NCBI GenBank assembly: GCA_021234155.1
Contig: JAJEKV010000036.1
Coordinates: 1,124,777 to 1,188,776, forward strand
Length of the DNA: 64,000 nucleotides
Origin: Isoetes taiwanensis
Lineage: Eukaryota; Streptophyta; Lycopodiopsida; Isoetales; Isoetaceae
Reading direction: 5' to 3'
Both the position numbers and the translations under genes were made by a program. The number at the start of each line of letters is the position of its first letter. The first letter of the stretch is position 1. Below the pieces are notes generated by a model. It was not told the origin of the DNA. It was given only the letters and a program-made list of their open reading frames with translations, and ran no database searches. Below, in pieces: positions 35,231 to 47,442 of the stretch.

Positions 35231-35712
35231 TGTTAGTCCTGTGCCTCCTGGTACAGGACTATTCATGCATACGACGAACCAGGTCAAGCTCAAGGATCCA
35301 CGGGCGACCCGCCGGTCAGCCATCAAAGGCTCAGCAGAAGACCAAGCAGCAGACCACGCAGCCAAAGCCTGCGCCCGTCAAGAGGCGCCGCTCAGACAAG
35401 TGATGGCCCGCCAAGCGTCAGAGTGATTCTAGGCACTTCATGAGGCACCGCCAACATTCCTGCAAATCAGGCCTCCTCCCAGGAGTCGGCACCGAGATCA
35501 GTCAGAGTGTCTATATTGGGCCAAAGGCCATTGTACTATATATATGATTAGAGCTAGCACATGAAGGCTAGATGAGTTTTGAGTCTTGTCTCTTTTCAGT
35601 TTTCTCTCGATTACGAGAGCTCATGTATGTTCATCATTGATATCAAGGAAGCTTATCATTTTCCTCTCATTTGTTCTGTTTTCTTCTTCTTGTTCTCTTC
35701 TTGCAAATCCCG
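35231..35712 (+). repeat. Second LTR of the inner gypsy element
   Basis: It matches the LTR at 24885, with near identity except a cluster of differences around 35300-35320. It is followed not by host sequence but by a second copy of the element's internal region. Confidence 0.8.
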
Positions 35713-35929
35713 CGTGACATAGTCCCCCGGACTCTCCTGTTAGATCCACGGGTCCTCACAGAGGGCTGTCTTCCAGGAGTTCCCGAACCCGCACCCCCAA
35801 ACACCGCCGCCGGCTGCGGGTGCGATTCAATCCTACTTTCTTACATGCGCCATGTGCGTCCAAACTTCACGCGGAAGAACTCCTTTCTCGACGGCATCTC
35901 GCTTGGAGCCATCGGCGTCGGGGAACCTG

Positions 35930-38183
35930 TTCGCGACATGTATGGATCTGCTTATGACATTGAGGGAGGCCATCTTCGGTCTAGGGCTCAGTCGGCGCCA
36001 CCCACCCCTCGTGTCCTGTCTCGTCCCAGTTCCCCGCCCCAAGCGTGCAAACATTGCTCACAGCCTCAGTCACCTCATCACTATCAGGAGCCCTATCAGG
36101 CTCAACCTTCTCAACCTTACTTTCATACCCCCAACATGCCTACATCCATCACTCTTCAGGCCATACGCCTTTTCCTTCACAACCATCATCTCCCGTGGGC
36201 GAGGATATCCACAAGTCTCTTTTGGCGCCTACCCAGAATTTCCTTTCCCCGCATTTCCCCTTTGCACTTCCGCTTACAACCTTACGGATCTCAAAACCAA
36301 TGCTCGGGCACCTTCGGTTCCTCAACCGCGGCCACCCCTTCATCGTGGTCCTTCAGCACCATGCCACCTCCAACTCAACCTCAATATCCTCACTATACTG
36401 TTCCCCTCGCCCAGCCAAGCACTTTCACATCTACCTTTCGGACTCTAAACCGACTTATCCCACCTTTGGCAACACGAAAGGCAAACCCTTAGACCAAAGT
36501 GCTCAGCCCACATGGAAGAATTTGAGGCTCTAGCTGTCCTAAATGGTCATGCGCAACCTCAACTGAAATTCCACATCTTTTCCACCACCACTGGTGGCTC
36601 TCCTCATCAATGGCTCATGTCCAACAAAAAAGCACTTTGGAAACAAGATTGGTCCGGAAATGAGAACTGCTTTTCTTTCTCACTACGGGACCACGGATGA
36701 TGATCAACTTCATCTCAAGCAACTCAATGAACTTCAACAAGAGCCCACTGAGTCCAGCAATGGGGATTTTATGGGATCGACTTCACATTCCGCTTCCAAG
36801 AAACTCAAGGAGTACCCAACCGAGCCAGATTTTGGTCTGGTTTCTCCAAGGACTTCCTCCAAATATTCGACTCATGATCAATACCTGCGGCCCCAAGACT
36901 TTGGAGCAGGCTATCGACCTTGTCAATCACTTTCGCCAATGTTTCCTCCCGTGGCGTGGCTCTTCAAGAGCTCCCTTTCATTCCACCTGTCATGGTTCCA
37001 CAGACGGCTGTCCAGTCTCAACACGCCAATCCACAGCGCAGTCAGATCTGGTGCCATATATGCAAATACCAAGGCCATTTGGCAAACGAGTGCAACTCAA
37101 CCCATGGCCCGCCTCATTGCAAAAGATGCAACATGTGCAATCATGCCACGGAAGAATGCACTCGCACTCATCCTACTCCGTTCCGCAACAAACTTGTTTA
37201 TCAAGTGCAAACAACACCTCAGCAACAATCGCACTATCAGCAGCCACCCCTTCAGGCGCAACCAACTCAACTCTATCAGCAACAGGAGCAACAACGGGGA
37301 CCCAACACACGTCCTCCTTGATCCTTCTAAAGCTCAGTGTTATCACTGTCAAGAATGGGGTCATACCACCACGGCGTGCCCTCAACTTCCACAAGTTCAG
37401 GTACAGCTTCCTGGCACCAATCAGACCACATCGGTTCGCCTCACGGCTTACCAACTCTGGATTGCTAATGGCAAACAAGGCCCGCGTCCTGTTCTCAAGA
37501 AGCCACCTCGCGCGCCTCAGCAATCACGTTATCAGCCAGCTCCGGCAAATCAACCTCAGATGGATCAACAAGCACAAGAAGAAATTTTCCAGGCTCTTAA
37601 TCCTCCAGTCCAGCCATCAAATTGGGTTGGTTTGGTTTCACGCCAGACCAGGGCATCACGTCCCTTGACCATTATTCCAAATGGCACGCAACCTGCCTTT
37701 GCAGTTGACACCATTCCTCATGAGGAAGAAAAAAAGGTTCATTTTGCACCTGACTTGGAGAAACTCATGCCACATGTCATGCCTAAAGTTCGCCAAAGCA
37801 TTTTGAATCTCATGCAAGCTGCTGAAGGCCGCACGCTAGCAAATGTTCATGCCACCACCAGAGCTCAACAAAGACAAGATACACCTTCTACATCTCAACC
37901 TCCACGCTCTCAGCCATATCCCAATATTGCTGCAGAGGTTGACTTACTCAAAGAAGTTGCTGCTTCATTACCACGCACTCTAGCACCCGTGGAACCAGCA
38001 GATCCTTTTTCTCATGTGCCTCTGGAACTCCAAGAGGAGCTAGCCAAGATCAAAATTCCTTTAAGCTTGGCAACCATTTTGAAACTCGTCCCCGCTCTCA
38101 AGGACCGGTTACCACTCCCAACCTGTTTTAGTTGGGCCTGTGTGGGTTACCTCTACACCCACGGTCCATGCCACGGTGGGTAA
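35930..38183 (+). pseudogene. Gag of the inner gypsy element, copy 2
   Basis: It is homologous to 25589-27800 and better preserved: Gln-rich N terminus (HHYQEPYQAQPSQP), capsid segment, and knuckles CHICKYQGHLANEC, CNMCNHATEEC and CHCQEWGHTTTACP-like. The long frame 36594-38183 carries the pre-protease segment FAPDLEKLMPHVMPKVRQSI. A few frameshifts remain. Confidence 0.75.
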
Positions 38184-40760
38184 TCAGCAAGTCAACCATG
38201 TTCAAATAGACGGAGGTAGCGCAGTCAATCTCATCACGGATAAACTCCGCAAACAAATGGGCATCAAACAACTCTTTCGTGCCCCATATGACATCAAGTT
38301 GGCTAATGGCCATATCACCCGGAACCCTCAAGGCCACGCCTCTTCTTCACATCAACATCGGTGATCTCCGATTCCCCATGGAATTTGGAGTTTGGAAGGC
38401 TGGCGAAGATCCTGGTGATTATGAAATGTTGGTTGGCCGACCTTTTCTCCGCCAGGCCAAGAGTATCCATTACTGGGTCACGGATCAGTTGGTCATCACT
38501 GATGGTCACCTCAATGCCACCATGGACTTGGAAACAGGCAAGATCATTTCTGTTGAACACGCTGAACCCTCTCTCTGGACCGCGATTTCTGAGGAAGCTC
38601 GAAATATTTATCACATTCGAGGGCTCCACTGCGAAGCGCCTCTGTCATCCTACCACGAATATCTTTGATCCCCGGGAGAAATGACTCTTGATCGACGACG
38701 GGACGTGGCTGCTTTGCTTGACCCTTACCTGGCTCCTTGCAATAGAATCCAACGTGTTGATCACTTTTCAGATGCTGAACCTCCTGCAACTCCTGTTGAT
38801 GTACACGCTGTCATGAAGCAACCTCTGCTGGATGAAACTCAGCAACCTCTCTTTTTCACCACGCAGAAGTGCCACGCGATCTGTTATGCTTCAACCGCCG
38901 CTCATATTGTCCAGAACCGGTGATACCTCATATTCGGACTCACAAGTCGAGATGCGTGGGCGTGGGCAACAATCAGACTGTCGCGCCTTGCCGCAAATCT
39001 TCCGCCCTTTATCGCATTACGGGGCCGTCAAGCTTTCAAAAGTTCAAACACATTTTCGCTGGAGCTACAGAGATCTTGGGGGAATCAACAAAAAGCCCGG
39101 GGAACTCACCATTCCTACCAAATCGATGCACGACCAGTTTTAGCAACGATCTGGGCTCAACCCCAATTACGGATGATCGCGTCAAGGCGTAACTTGACAA
39201 ACTCCTTGCTTTGGTTTGATCTATGAGGTCAAACATTCTCAATGGGTGAGCCCCATCGTCATTGCACTCAAACACAATGGTAAGATCCGCGTCTGCGTGG
39301 ACTATCGAAAAAACTCAATCAAAGCTACGGGCGTGATCACTTTCCACTTCCCTTCACGCACCAGGTTCGAAGAGGTCATTTGGACATGAGATGTACTCCT
39401 TCATGGATGGTTTTTTCGGCTACAATCGGATCTCAATCAAAGAATCTGATCAACTCAAGACTACTTTCACCACCCGGTAAAGGCACTTTTGCCTACAAGG
39501 TGGTTCCTTTTGGATTATCAAACTCTCCATCAACGTTTCAACGATCATGCTCTCGGTTTTTCATGATTTTATGAAGGAAAATCCCTTCTTACAAATTTTT
39601 TCAAGATGACTTCTCCGCCTACAGTTCCATGGCTGACCATTTGGATAAATTGGAACTTCGTCTTCCGTAAATGTGATGAGTCCGCATTAGTCTCAATCCC
39701 GAGCAATGCACCTTTTTAAGTCACCTCCGGGTGTTTTGTTAGGCCACGCGTTGTCGACCAAGCGGTATCACCACGAGATCCCGCCAAAATCGGTTCTTGT
39801 GTGCTCAAGGCTCAAGCACCAGCCAATATCAAAGAGACACGCTCTTTCCCGGGTAAGGTCAATTATTACTCCACCTTCATTCCCGACTAGCCGCCATTGC
39901 GGATCCCATTCATAAACTCACGGTGATAATCCACCGGGCTTGGAATTCCCAGCGGATCTTTGCGCTTCCAACAGTTGAAGCTTTTGCTTACTTCGGGCCC
40001 GGTTCTTGTTCCTCCTCAATGGGACAAGCCCTTTCATGTTCATGTCGATGTCTCCGGCGTTTGCTATTGAGCTGTTCTTTCTCAAGAATATGATCGCGCT
40101 GCATCGACAAACCAAATCGATACGCCCGCCAGAAAACTCAATTCTGGCGGCGCAACTATTCTGCCACGTAGCGTGAAGCTTTGGGTCTCATTTTACGGTC
40201 CAACGCCTTCCCACTACCTTTTTGGGCAGTCAAATCAAGTTCTTTGTGAACCACCAAGCACTCCTTTATTTGATCAACAAATCCACACCCACGGGCGCAT
40301 TGCTTTCGTTGGGTCCTTCTTCTCAAGAATTTGCCCCTTTTGAAATTGTTCATAAGGCCGGCAAATCTCATGTGGTCCCGGATTATCTTTCACGATCCAT
40401 CCACGGATGATCCCTCAACTGGAGTCTCGGGGGCGCCTTTCCCGGCGCTCAACTCTTTTAGTCACGGCAACACCACATTGGTTCCATGATTTTCAGCGAT
40501 TCCTCCTCACGGGTGCCCTTCCACCGAGGACACGACGCCTCTCTCACCTTAAGCGGCAATCCCGTCGACATCAATTTCTCCGCGAGGTCCGGTGACTACA
40601 CCATGGTTGCGGGACATCTCTACAAAAGGGTAAGGACACCATCCTTCGACGCGTGTTCTACCTCATGAAGTTCCGGATATTGTTCGAGAAGCTCATCAAG
40701 GGCTAGGTGGTGGTCATTTTCATGGTGACACCACGGCACGCAAAAATCCTTCTCATTTGG
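38140..40760 (+). pseudogene. Protease, RT and RNase H of the inner gypsy element, copy 2
   Basis: Protease VQIDGGSAVNLITDKLRKQM is at about 38205-38265. The RT start NGKIRVCVDYRK lies near 39276-39312, MYSFMDGFFGYNR near 39390, and a DDFSAYSSMADH-like segment containing the catalytic DD near 39600-39640. RNase H motif FFVNHQALLYLINKSTP is near 40235 (FFVDHQ in copy 1). Frame is broken many times, mostly at GC-rich positions. Confidence 0.7.
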
Positions 40761-40789
40761 GTATTTTTTGGCCCACGCTTCAAAGACGC

Positions 40790-41200
40790 ATGCGCCCACG
40801 CCCGACGCGTGTGATGCTTGCCGGCCAGTGGGGGACGGCCGACGCCCGTGGCGGCTCTTCCCTTGACGCCGGTTGCCACGCCCCTTCCCTTCAGCAAATG
40901 GGGAATGGATTTTGTGGGACCCATCGACCCTCCTGCGCGGCACACCTGTGCCCGCTACATTCTAGTTCTCACTGACTACGCTACTAAATGGGCGGAAGCT
41001 TGCGCACTTCCAGACAACACTGCGGCAAGCACAGCCAAGGTCCTCTATCAACAAATCATCACGCGATTCGGCTGCCCCACGGAGCTGGTCAGTGATCGTG
41101 GTGTCCACTTTATCAATCATACCATCAAGGAGCTGACGGATTATCTCCTGATACATCATCACAAGAGCACACCTTACTATCCTCAAGGTAATGGTTTGGC
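40790..41200 (+). pseudogene. Integrase of the inner gypsy element, copy 2, truncated
   Basis: The core reads KWGMDFVGPIDPP, DYATKWAEAC, ELVSDRGVHF and STPYYPQGNGLA, then stops matching copy 1 at 41200, just before the catalytic Glu. From 41201 the frame runs into RT of the outer element (VAGKEVYSFLDGFSGFN), creating an accidental IN-RT fusion frame that ends at TAG 41253-41255. Confidence 0.85.
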
Positions 41201-43560
41201 TGTAGCAGGTAAAGAGGTGTACTCATTTTTAGATGGATTCTCAGGATTCAATTAGATCAGTATTACAGAAAAAGACCAACCCAAGACCTCTTTTATTACC
41301 CCTTGGGGAACTTATGCAATGAAAAGAATGCCTTTTGGACTAATGAATGCACCTGCTACCTTCCAGAGAGCCATGGATGTTATTTTTAGGCCTATGTCTC
41401 CTCAAGAATTCAGAGTTTATTTGGATGACCTTTGTTTAGGATCTCACCCTACTAATCATTTGGAATTGTTGGCAAAGATATGTTCTTTGTGTAGGGAATC
41501 TGGAGTCAACCTTAATCCAAAGAAATGTATTTTTTTTGCATCCAAAGGACAACTTTTGGGACACGAGGTATCCAACAATGGTATACATGTGGCACAAGAA
41601 AAAGTTGCTCTCAAAAAACTGGTGGCCCCCAAAAACTTGAAGCAGGTTAAAAGTTTTATTGGCATGACTAGTTTTCTTAGGATGTATATTCCTAATTTTG
41701 CTCACATTATAAGTCCTATTTCTAAGCTGACAAGAATAGGCAGGATTTCCAAATCTGAGAGCAAGTATGTCCCTGTCACATGGTCATCAGATTGCCAAGA
41801 GTCTTTTGAGTTGCTTATAAAATCCATTTGTGAAGCAACTCTCCTAAAAAAACCAGATTTGGACAAGCCATTTGAGGTCTACATTACTATTACTAAAAAG
41901 GCCATAGGCTTAGCTATTTTGCAGGACAAGCACACCATAGCTTTTGCCAGTAAACAGTGGAGTTCAACTGAAGAAAAATACACCAGAATGGAGAAGAGTG
42001 CTGCTGCTCTCATGTTTCTCATTGACAGACAAGGTCATTTATTATTGAAGAGCTCAGTTCAAGTTTATATGAAACAAAATCCAACAGGTTTGTTATTTGG
42101 TAAGGCTACTTCTAAACCAAAAATTCAAAGGTGGGCTTGCAAGTTACAAACCTTTGATATTTCTATAAAAGAGTTACATCAAGTGAAAAGTCCCAGTCTT
42201 TATTTACCTTATATCTTCTTTGACCATGAAGATGTAGTAGAAGTTGTTGACTTTGTGGATGCCTTAGCTTATTTACAGGCAGGTGATGATGAGCAGGGCC
42301 AACAAGATTGGCAGCTACGTATAAAGAATTTCCTACAATTTAAGGAGATGCCCTCAGGATTGACCTCAAGCCAGCAAAGGAGATTTAAAGAAAAGTGTAG
42401 GCAGTTCAAAATGATTAATGATGTTTTATGTAAAGTCAACAGGGATGGACTATTGTTGAGGTGTGTCAATGAAGAAGAATCTGCCTTGATCATTAGAGAA
42501 ATGCATGAAGGAATATGTGGAGGCCATTTTGCTGGAGATACTACTGCCAAGAAAATTCTCAGGTCAGGATACTATTGGCCTACAATATTTAAAGATTGCT
42601 ATACTGCTATAAAATCTTGCCACAAGTGCCAAATATTTGGCAAAAGGATCCTTCTCCCAGCTGCACTAAACCCCATAATTTCTTCAGGACCCTTCCAAAT
42701 TTGGGGATTAGATTATATTGGTCCTATTAATCCCTCTTCTGCAGGGCAACATCAGCACATTATTGTAGCTACAGATTATTTTACCAAATGGGCAGAGGCA
42801 ATTCCTTTGAGACAGGCTAATGCCATCACAACAGCTAAGTTCTTACATGAGTATATTTGTGCACGGTTTGGTATTCCTTTACAATTACATTCTGATAGAG
42901 GCACCCCTTTTGTGAATGAAGTCATTGCTAATCTATTGACCATTCTTAAGGTCAAACATACCAAGAGTTCCTCCTACTATCCCCAAGGTAATGGTCAAGC
43001 AGAAGCTACTAATAAAGTTTTGAAGGGCATTTTGCAGAAAACAGTGGATGATAATCAAAAGGATTGGCATGTCAAACTGGTGGATGCCCTATGGGCTTAT
43101 AGAGTTACCATTAAAGCAGCAACCACTCATACTCCTTTTAACTTAGTTTATGGAATTGAAGCTGTGCTTCCAGTAGAGCTTGAGCTCCCATCTCTGAGGT
43201 TAGCTCATAAGCTGTGTTTGCCTTTTGAGTATGCTTTGCAGGAAAGATTGGATACCTTACTGCATTTAGAGGAATATAGAATGGAAGCTGAGAATGCTAA
43301 CTTGCTTAAAAAAGCTAAGGATTTGGCAGCTTTCAAAGCTGCTCATAAAATACAAGGGATCTTCAAGACTGGAGAATTAGTTCTGAAATGGAATAAATCA
43401 AGGGAGGACTCGGCCAGTAAGTTTGAGAATCTTTGGGAAGGACCCTATGAGGTGTTGGAACCTGCAGGCACCAACTCATATTGGCTAAAGGAATTAACTT
43501 CAGGTTTGTCACTCCCAAATCCTATCAACATATTCACTTGAAGAGGTACTGGGATCAGCA
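41201..43560 (+). pseudogene. RT (partial), degenerate RNase H and integrase of the outer gypsy element
   Basis: RT begins mid-domain (KEVYSFLDGFSGFN). A TAG (41253-41255) stands where Gln of the usual GYNQI is expected, then RMPFGLMNAPATFQ and the catalytic YLDDL follow. The RNase H after RT has lost two catalytic acids: VYITIT replaces xTDAS and VYMKQN replaces TDHK. Integrase has an HHCC finger (MHEGICGGHF...CHKC), D in WGLDYIGPI, D in QLHSDRGTPF, E in GNGQAEATNK, and a GPY/F module (LWEGPYEVLEPAG). A frameshift near 43497 diverts the C terminus, whose original frame reads FVTPKSYQHIHLKRYWDQ. The open frame is 41319-43541. Confidence 0.88.
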
Positions 43561-44442
43561 CATTTGCTTGTCCCTTTTTATGCTCTAGAATTTAAACAAG
43601 TTAGAATTAAAGTTAGACACTAGATAGATTGGATTCCACTTTGTCTTAGATTTAGAACTAATGTCTTCATTAAGTTTATGTTTGCAGATTAGCCAGTATG
43701 AAGGATGAGCCATCAAATAGCTTCAAAACAGGGATTTTTATTAATTGCCAAGTGTCATTTGCAGGAGCACCCTTTGTCCATTTTCATTCACCTGTCTCAT
43801 TGTGGTCCTACCCTCCATTCAGCCATGCTCTTTCATTTTATCTCCCCAAACGTGCACCCTGCAAATTCAGCTTCACCATCATAGCAGAGTTGCAAGAATC
43901 AAGTTTAATTTGTTTGTATGTTTCTATGACAGATGCACCCTTTCTCCATCTTTATTCATCTGCCATAAGTGGTCCTGCCATCCATTCAGACTCTTTATTC
44001 TTGTTCTCATTCCCAAAAAGAAGCACTCTGCAGTTCAGCTTTACCACCATAGCAGAGTTGCATTTTTCAAGGATCAGGAATGCATACATTTTTTTCTTTT
44101 GGCGAGATCTCACTTTCACCTCACTCTGTACACTCTACTTCCATCACTATCCTACCATATCCATACTCATTCTTCACACATTTTCTTGTTTTGGCGAAAT
44201 CCAAACATTTACACATTCATCTCACTTCATACACTCCACTTCCACCACCATTTCACCATGATTACACTCATTCTTGCCTCTCTTTGACTCACTCACTTCT
44301 TCACACCACCATATTCACCTCCATACCCTCATACTTGCACTTTACATTCTCTTTCTACCATAATCCTCATTCATACACTTTTGAGCAGATATGAAGACCC
44401 TTTATGGCTGAGGGGACCAGCCATTTTCTTATTTTGGCGAGA
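43561..44442 (+). other. Non-coding 3' region of the outer gypsy element
   Basis: It is pyrimidine-rich, with a diverged repeat (agcttcaccatcatagcaga / agctttaccaccatagcaga at about 43868 and 44037) and several cttttggcgaga/ttttggcga words. The last ttttggcgaga directly precedes the LTR and may be part of the polypurine signal. No gene. Confidence 0.5.
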
Positions 44443-45702
44443 TGTTGCCCCCAAAGGGCAACATACTAATTGATTGGTTTGTTTGCTAAAGTTAGGGAGA
44501 CTTGGTAGTCAACATTGATGTGAAGGTCAAGGGATCTTTATCTTCAAGGTCAACTCTCATAAGAAATGCTCCATTTGAGGTCAAAGGATGCTTATAAGGT
44601 TTTGGGTAAGAAGTCTGGAAGATACCTTTTTGAAGATTGGAAGCTAGAGTTTGGAAGACCCCATGGTAAATTAGAATCTTTTGCCCCTAAATTATTCCCC
44701 TTTACATTTCTCCATGCCCTATCTCATTTTTTTGCCTTGACTTCTCAACCCCACTCTCATTCTATCACAAACTCCTTTCTATTTCATATGCCATTCCACT
44801 TTTTGCCCTTTCCTTTGGAAAATAAATTCTATGTCAAAACCCTAGGTGAATAACCTAGGTATCATTCTAGATGCCATGAGGATGCCATATGTCACGTGGC
44901 AAGGCCAGATATGCTCCCAACTTTTTGGAGGGCATCCTCAAAGATTCCTAAGAGATCCCAAAAAAACCAAAGGTTCATTTTCCCACTTATACCATTGAAA
45001 ATTAAATTTTTAAAAGGCCGGAATCTCCAAATATACTCGAAAGATGCTCGCGAGATTCCCTCCACGAACCCTAAAATTAGAAAACTCCTTCGAATCGGCC
45101 AGGGGCCCCTGTTTCTGCCATAAATTCCTCCCGAATCTTCTCTTCCCGCCTCTTAGCTACCAAACAAACCCATAATCAAAGCCTAAGATTCTGGATCCAT
45201 AAAAATTTGAAAATATAACTGGGGTGGTCGACACAGAGAATTTTTGAAGGCTCAGACGCATCAAACCTCGACATTGATACATGCTGAGCATGATCTGAAG
45301 ACGTTCTTGAAGTTTCTGAGTGTTCCACGGTTTAATTTGAGAAGATTGGACTGATACTATTGATTTGATATTATTATTGACCTCCTAAGCTACATTATTG
45401 ATTGATATATGTTCCTAAGATCCTTATTCACCTTGTATTACCTTCATATCAATGAAAATTGATTGCCAAGTATTCAAAAAGTCTACTGTCATGATCCTTT
45501 AGCATTTTTGCATCACAAACATTTTTACAGAAAAGAATTCCCCTATTTTTTCCTGCATAAGACCATTTGCACTTCATATCCCATCTTATTTGCACTTGTG
45601 TGCACAAAAATTTCAAAAAAAATCCATCTCAAACTCGAGTTGCCATTTTTTGCATTCTGTCTGATACAAATCCAGACTGATATCCACAAAACAGTGCCAA
45701 CA
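44443..45702 (+). repeat. Second LTR of the outer gypsy element
   Basis: It has the same 1260-bp span as the first LTR and starts TGTTGCCCCC. I count about seven differences over the LTR, all C/T or G/A transitions. Confidence 0.75.
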
Positions 45703-46231
45703 AAATCGTTTTAGAGATTCAAATTATGATTTGGCAGCATGCACCTTACCTTTGAAGTCTATAGAGCATCCTAGTCTTGGAATTTCCTTAAAATTCAATT
45801 TACAACTCAAGTTACAAAACTCTGAGCTCTGTTTGCTACATTGACTGGTATTGACCGAAAATTGACCCAACTTTGAGATCGAATATCTCACAGATCAATA
45901 CTCAGACTTGGCCAAGATCTTTACCTTTGCTTGCCTACAACTTTTCTGAGTAAGTCACAGTCATCTGACCTTGGAAATCAATCTGCATACGAGATCCGTG
46001 TCGATTTGAGCAAGGAGTCCAAAATCCAGAATTGGGAAAGGTATGAAAACTCTATAATTCAGTTTTTTCTTTGGAAAACTCTTGTGTAGATTGATCACCT
46101 TAAGTGATCTGGAGGTTCTAACCCCAATTTGAGCGAAAACTCAAGTTGGCTTCTTGTGTTTGACTCTCTAGGCCAGGTTGAGGGTCAACATCTTGGAGGT
46201 TCTACCGAGATCTTCCTGGATCTCAGAACTC

Positions 46232-47110
46232 ATGGCCCCAAAGAAAAAATTTCCAGCAGAATCAGAACCATTGGAAGATATTGATATATCAGATCATTGC
46301 AGAGAGAGGCCATTGCCTTCAAGCTTCTCAGCTAGCTTACTTCAGAACATGCCATACCAGTTTGAGTTGAATGTCCCTGTTCCTTTGCCTACCTTTGATT
46401 CCAGTATGAGTGCTAACCACTTTTTGAGAATATTTGAAGACTATTACAGGGATTATGGTTTCAAGAAAGGATGCAAGCTTTCAGAATTTGAAAAATGTTT
46501 CAAAGATGAGAGTGAGGCTGGTGCTTGGTTAACCTATGAGAAGTTGATGGGTACCACCTCATGGGATGAACTTGTCAAGAAGTTTCTGGATAGATTTGGT
46601 AAGTTAGCTGCTCCACAAGATCTGGTTAATGAATTGCAAGGTTTTTCTATACATGCAGGAGAAAGTGTGAACCAGTACAAGGAAAGGTTCAGTACATTCA
46701 TGAGCAGATGTCAAAAAGCACAGATCACTATCCCAACTCTGTTTTTAGTTACTGCTTTTATTAATGGTCTACAAAGAAGACCAGATATCCAAAGAAAATT
46801 GCTCAAAATCCAAGCTGCTGAAGGGTTTGATTCCATATACAAAGTCTTTGCCAAAACCACTGATCTAACCCAGATGCTTTCTACTTTGCCTGATAAGCAC
46901 CATGTTCCTCCTCATAATCATGACCCGTTTTACCCTTGATGCACATTATGATCACCCCCCTTCTATTCCAGTAATCTAAAGAGGAGGAAGCCAATTCTCA
47001 AGTTGCAGAGGTCAAGTCAGACCTATCCAAGGTTACTGAAGCCTTAGCAGAAATAACCAAACAATTGGTTGAACTCAAGGCTACAAGAGCAGGTAAAACT
47101 TACCCTGAGC
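46232..47110 (+). pseudogene. Second, truncated gag copy of the outer gypsy element
   Basis: The frame starts at ATG 46232 (MAPKKKFPAESEPLEDID) and runs in frame into MPYQFELN, showing the intact gag N terminus. It stops at TGA 46937-46939 because of small deletions at 46937 and about 46970 relative to the first copy. Similarity to the first copy ends near 47108, in the region before the zinc knuckles. There GAGCAGGTAAAAC is present twice within 25 bp at the junction. Confidence 0.8.
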
Positions 47111-47442
47111 AGGTAAAACCACCTAAGCAAGCAGACATGTTTTGTTTATGTCGGGCAAGCAAATGGACATAAATTGCATAGTTAAATACATGAACACAAA
47201 CTCTTTGGGGATTTCCACTAGGAAATTACATTTCATTTGAAGTGTCGGGCAAATACATGGTTGCATGCAAATATTTGCATTCACAAAAATACTAATCCAA
47301 AATGGCACCATGCCTGATTCAAAATACAGAAAAAAAAAACAAAACTAAAAAAAACTTCGGCCTATAAGGATCGTCCAGATCTGTGCCAAGGTTCAGCAGA
47401 AGGCTTCTGCTTAGGTCCCTTGATTGACAGGGCTCTCAAACT
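47111..47442. other. Stretch between outer gypsy truncation and the unknown exon
   Basis: No gene recognised. It may include the 3' UTR of the minus-strand exon that ends at 47443. Confidence 0.4.

Larger units (their letters stand above)
24885..41200 (+). mobile_element. Inner Ty3/gypsy LTR retrotransposon, tandem-dimer remnant
   Basis: Order: LTR (24885-about 25368), gag, protease, RT, RNase H, integrase, extra ORF region, polypurine tract, LTR (35231-about 35712). A second gag-pol copy follows, truncated within integrase at 41200. At 41201 the sequence passes directly into the RT of the outer element, about one-third of the way into its RT domain. The outer RT N terminus is missing, so a deletion must have removed both the rest of this element and that part of the outer element. 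Confidence 0.85.
18328..47110 (+). mobile_element. Outer Ty3/gypsy LTR retrotransposon, tandem-dimer remnant with nested insertions
   Basis: Order: LTR (18328-19587), gag, protease, extra RNase H, [hAT-like element], [inner gypsy element], RT (N terminus missing), RNase H, integrase, LTR (44443-45702). A second leader plus gag follows, truncated near 47110. The two LTRs differ at about seven positions, so the insertion is young. It was inserted into the pogo-like transposase gene. No target duplication can be checked because the right end is an internal truncation rather than an LTR end. Confidence 0.85.

Noticed and set aside
40818-41255. A continuous frame joining integrase to reverse transcriptase sequence, as if a novel fusion protein
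   Set aside because: The join at 41200/41201 is a deletion junction between the inner and outer gypsy elements and ends at a stop soon after; it is not a designed fusion.
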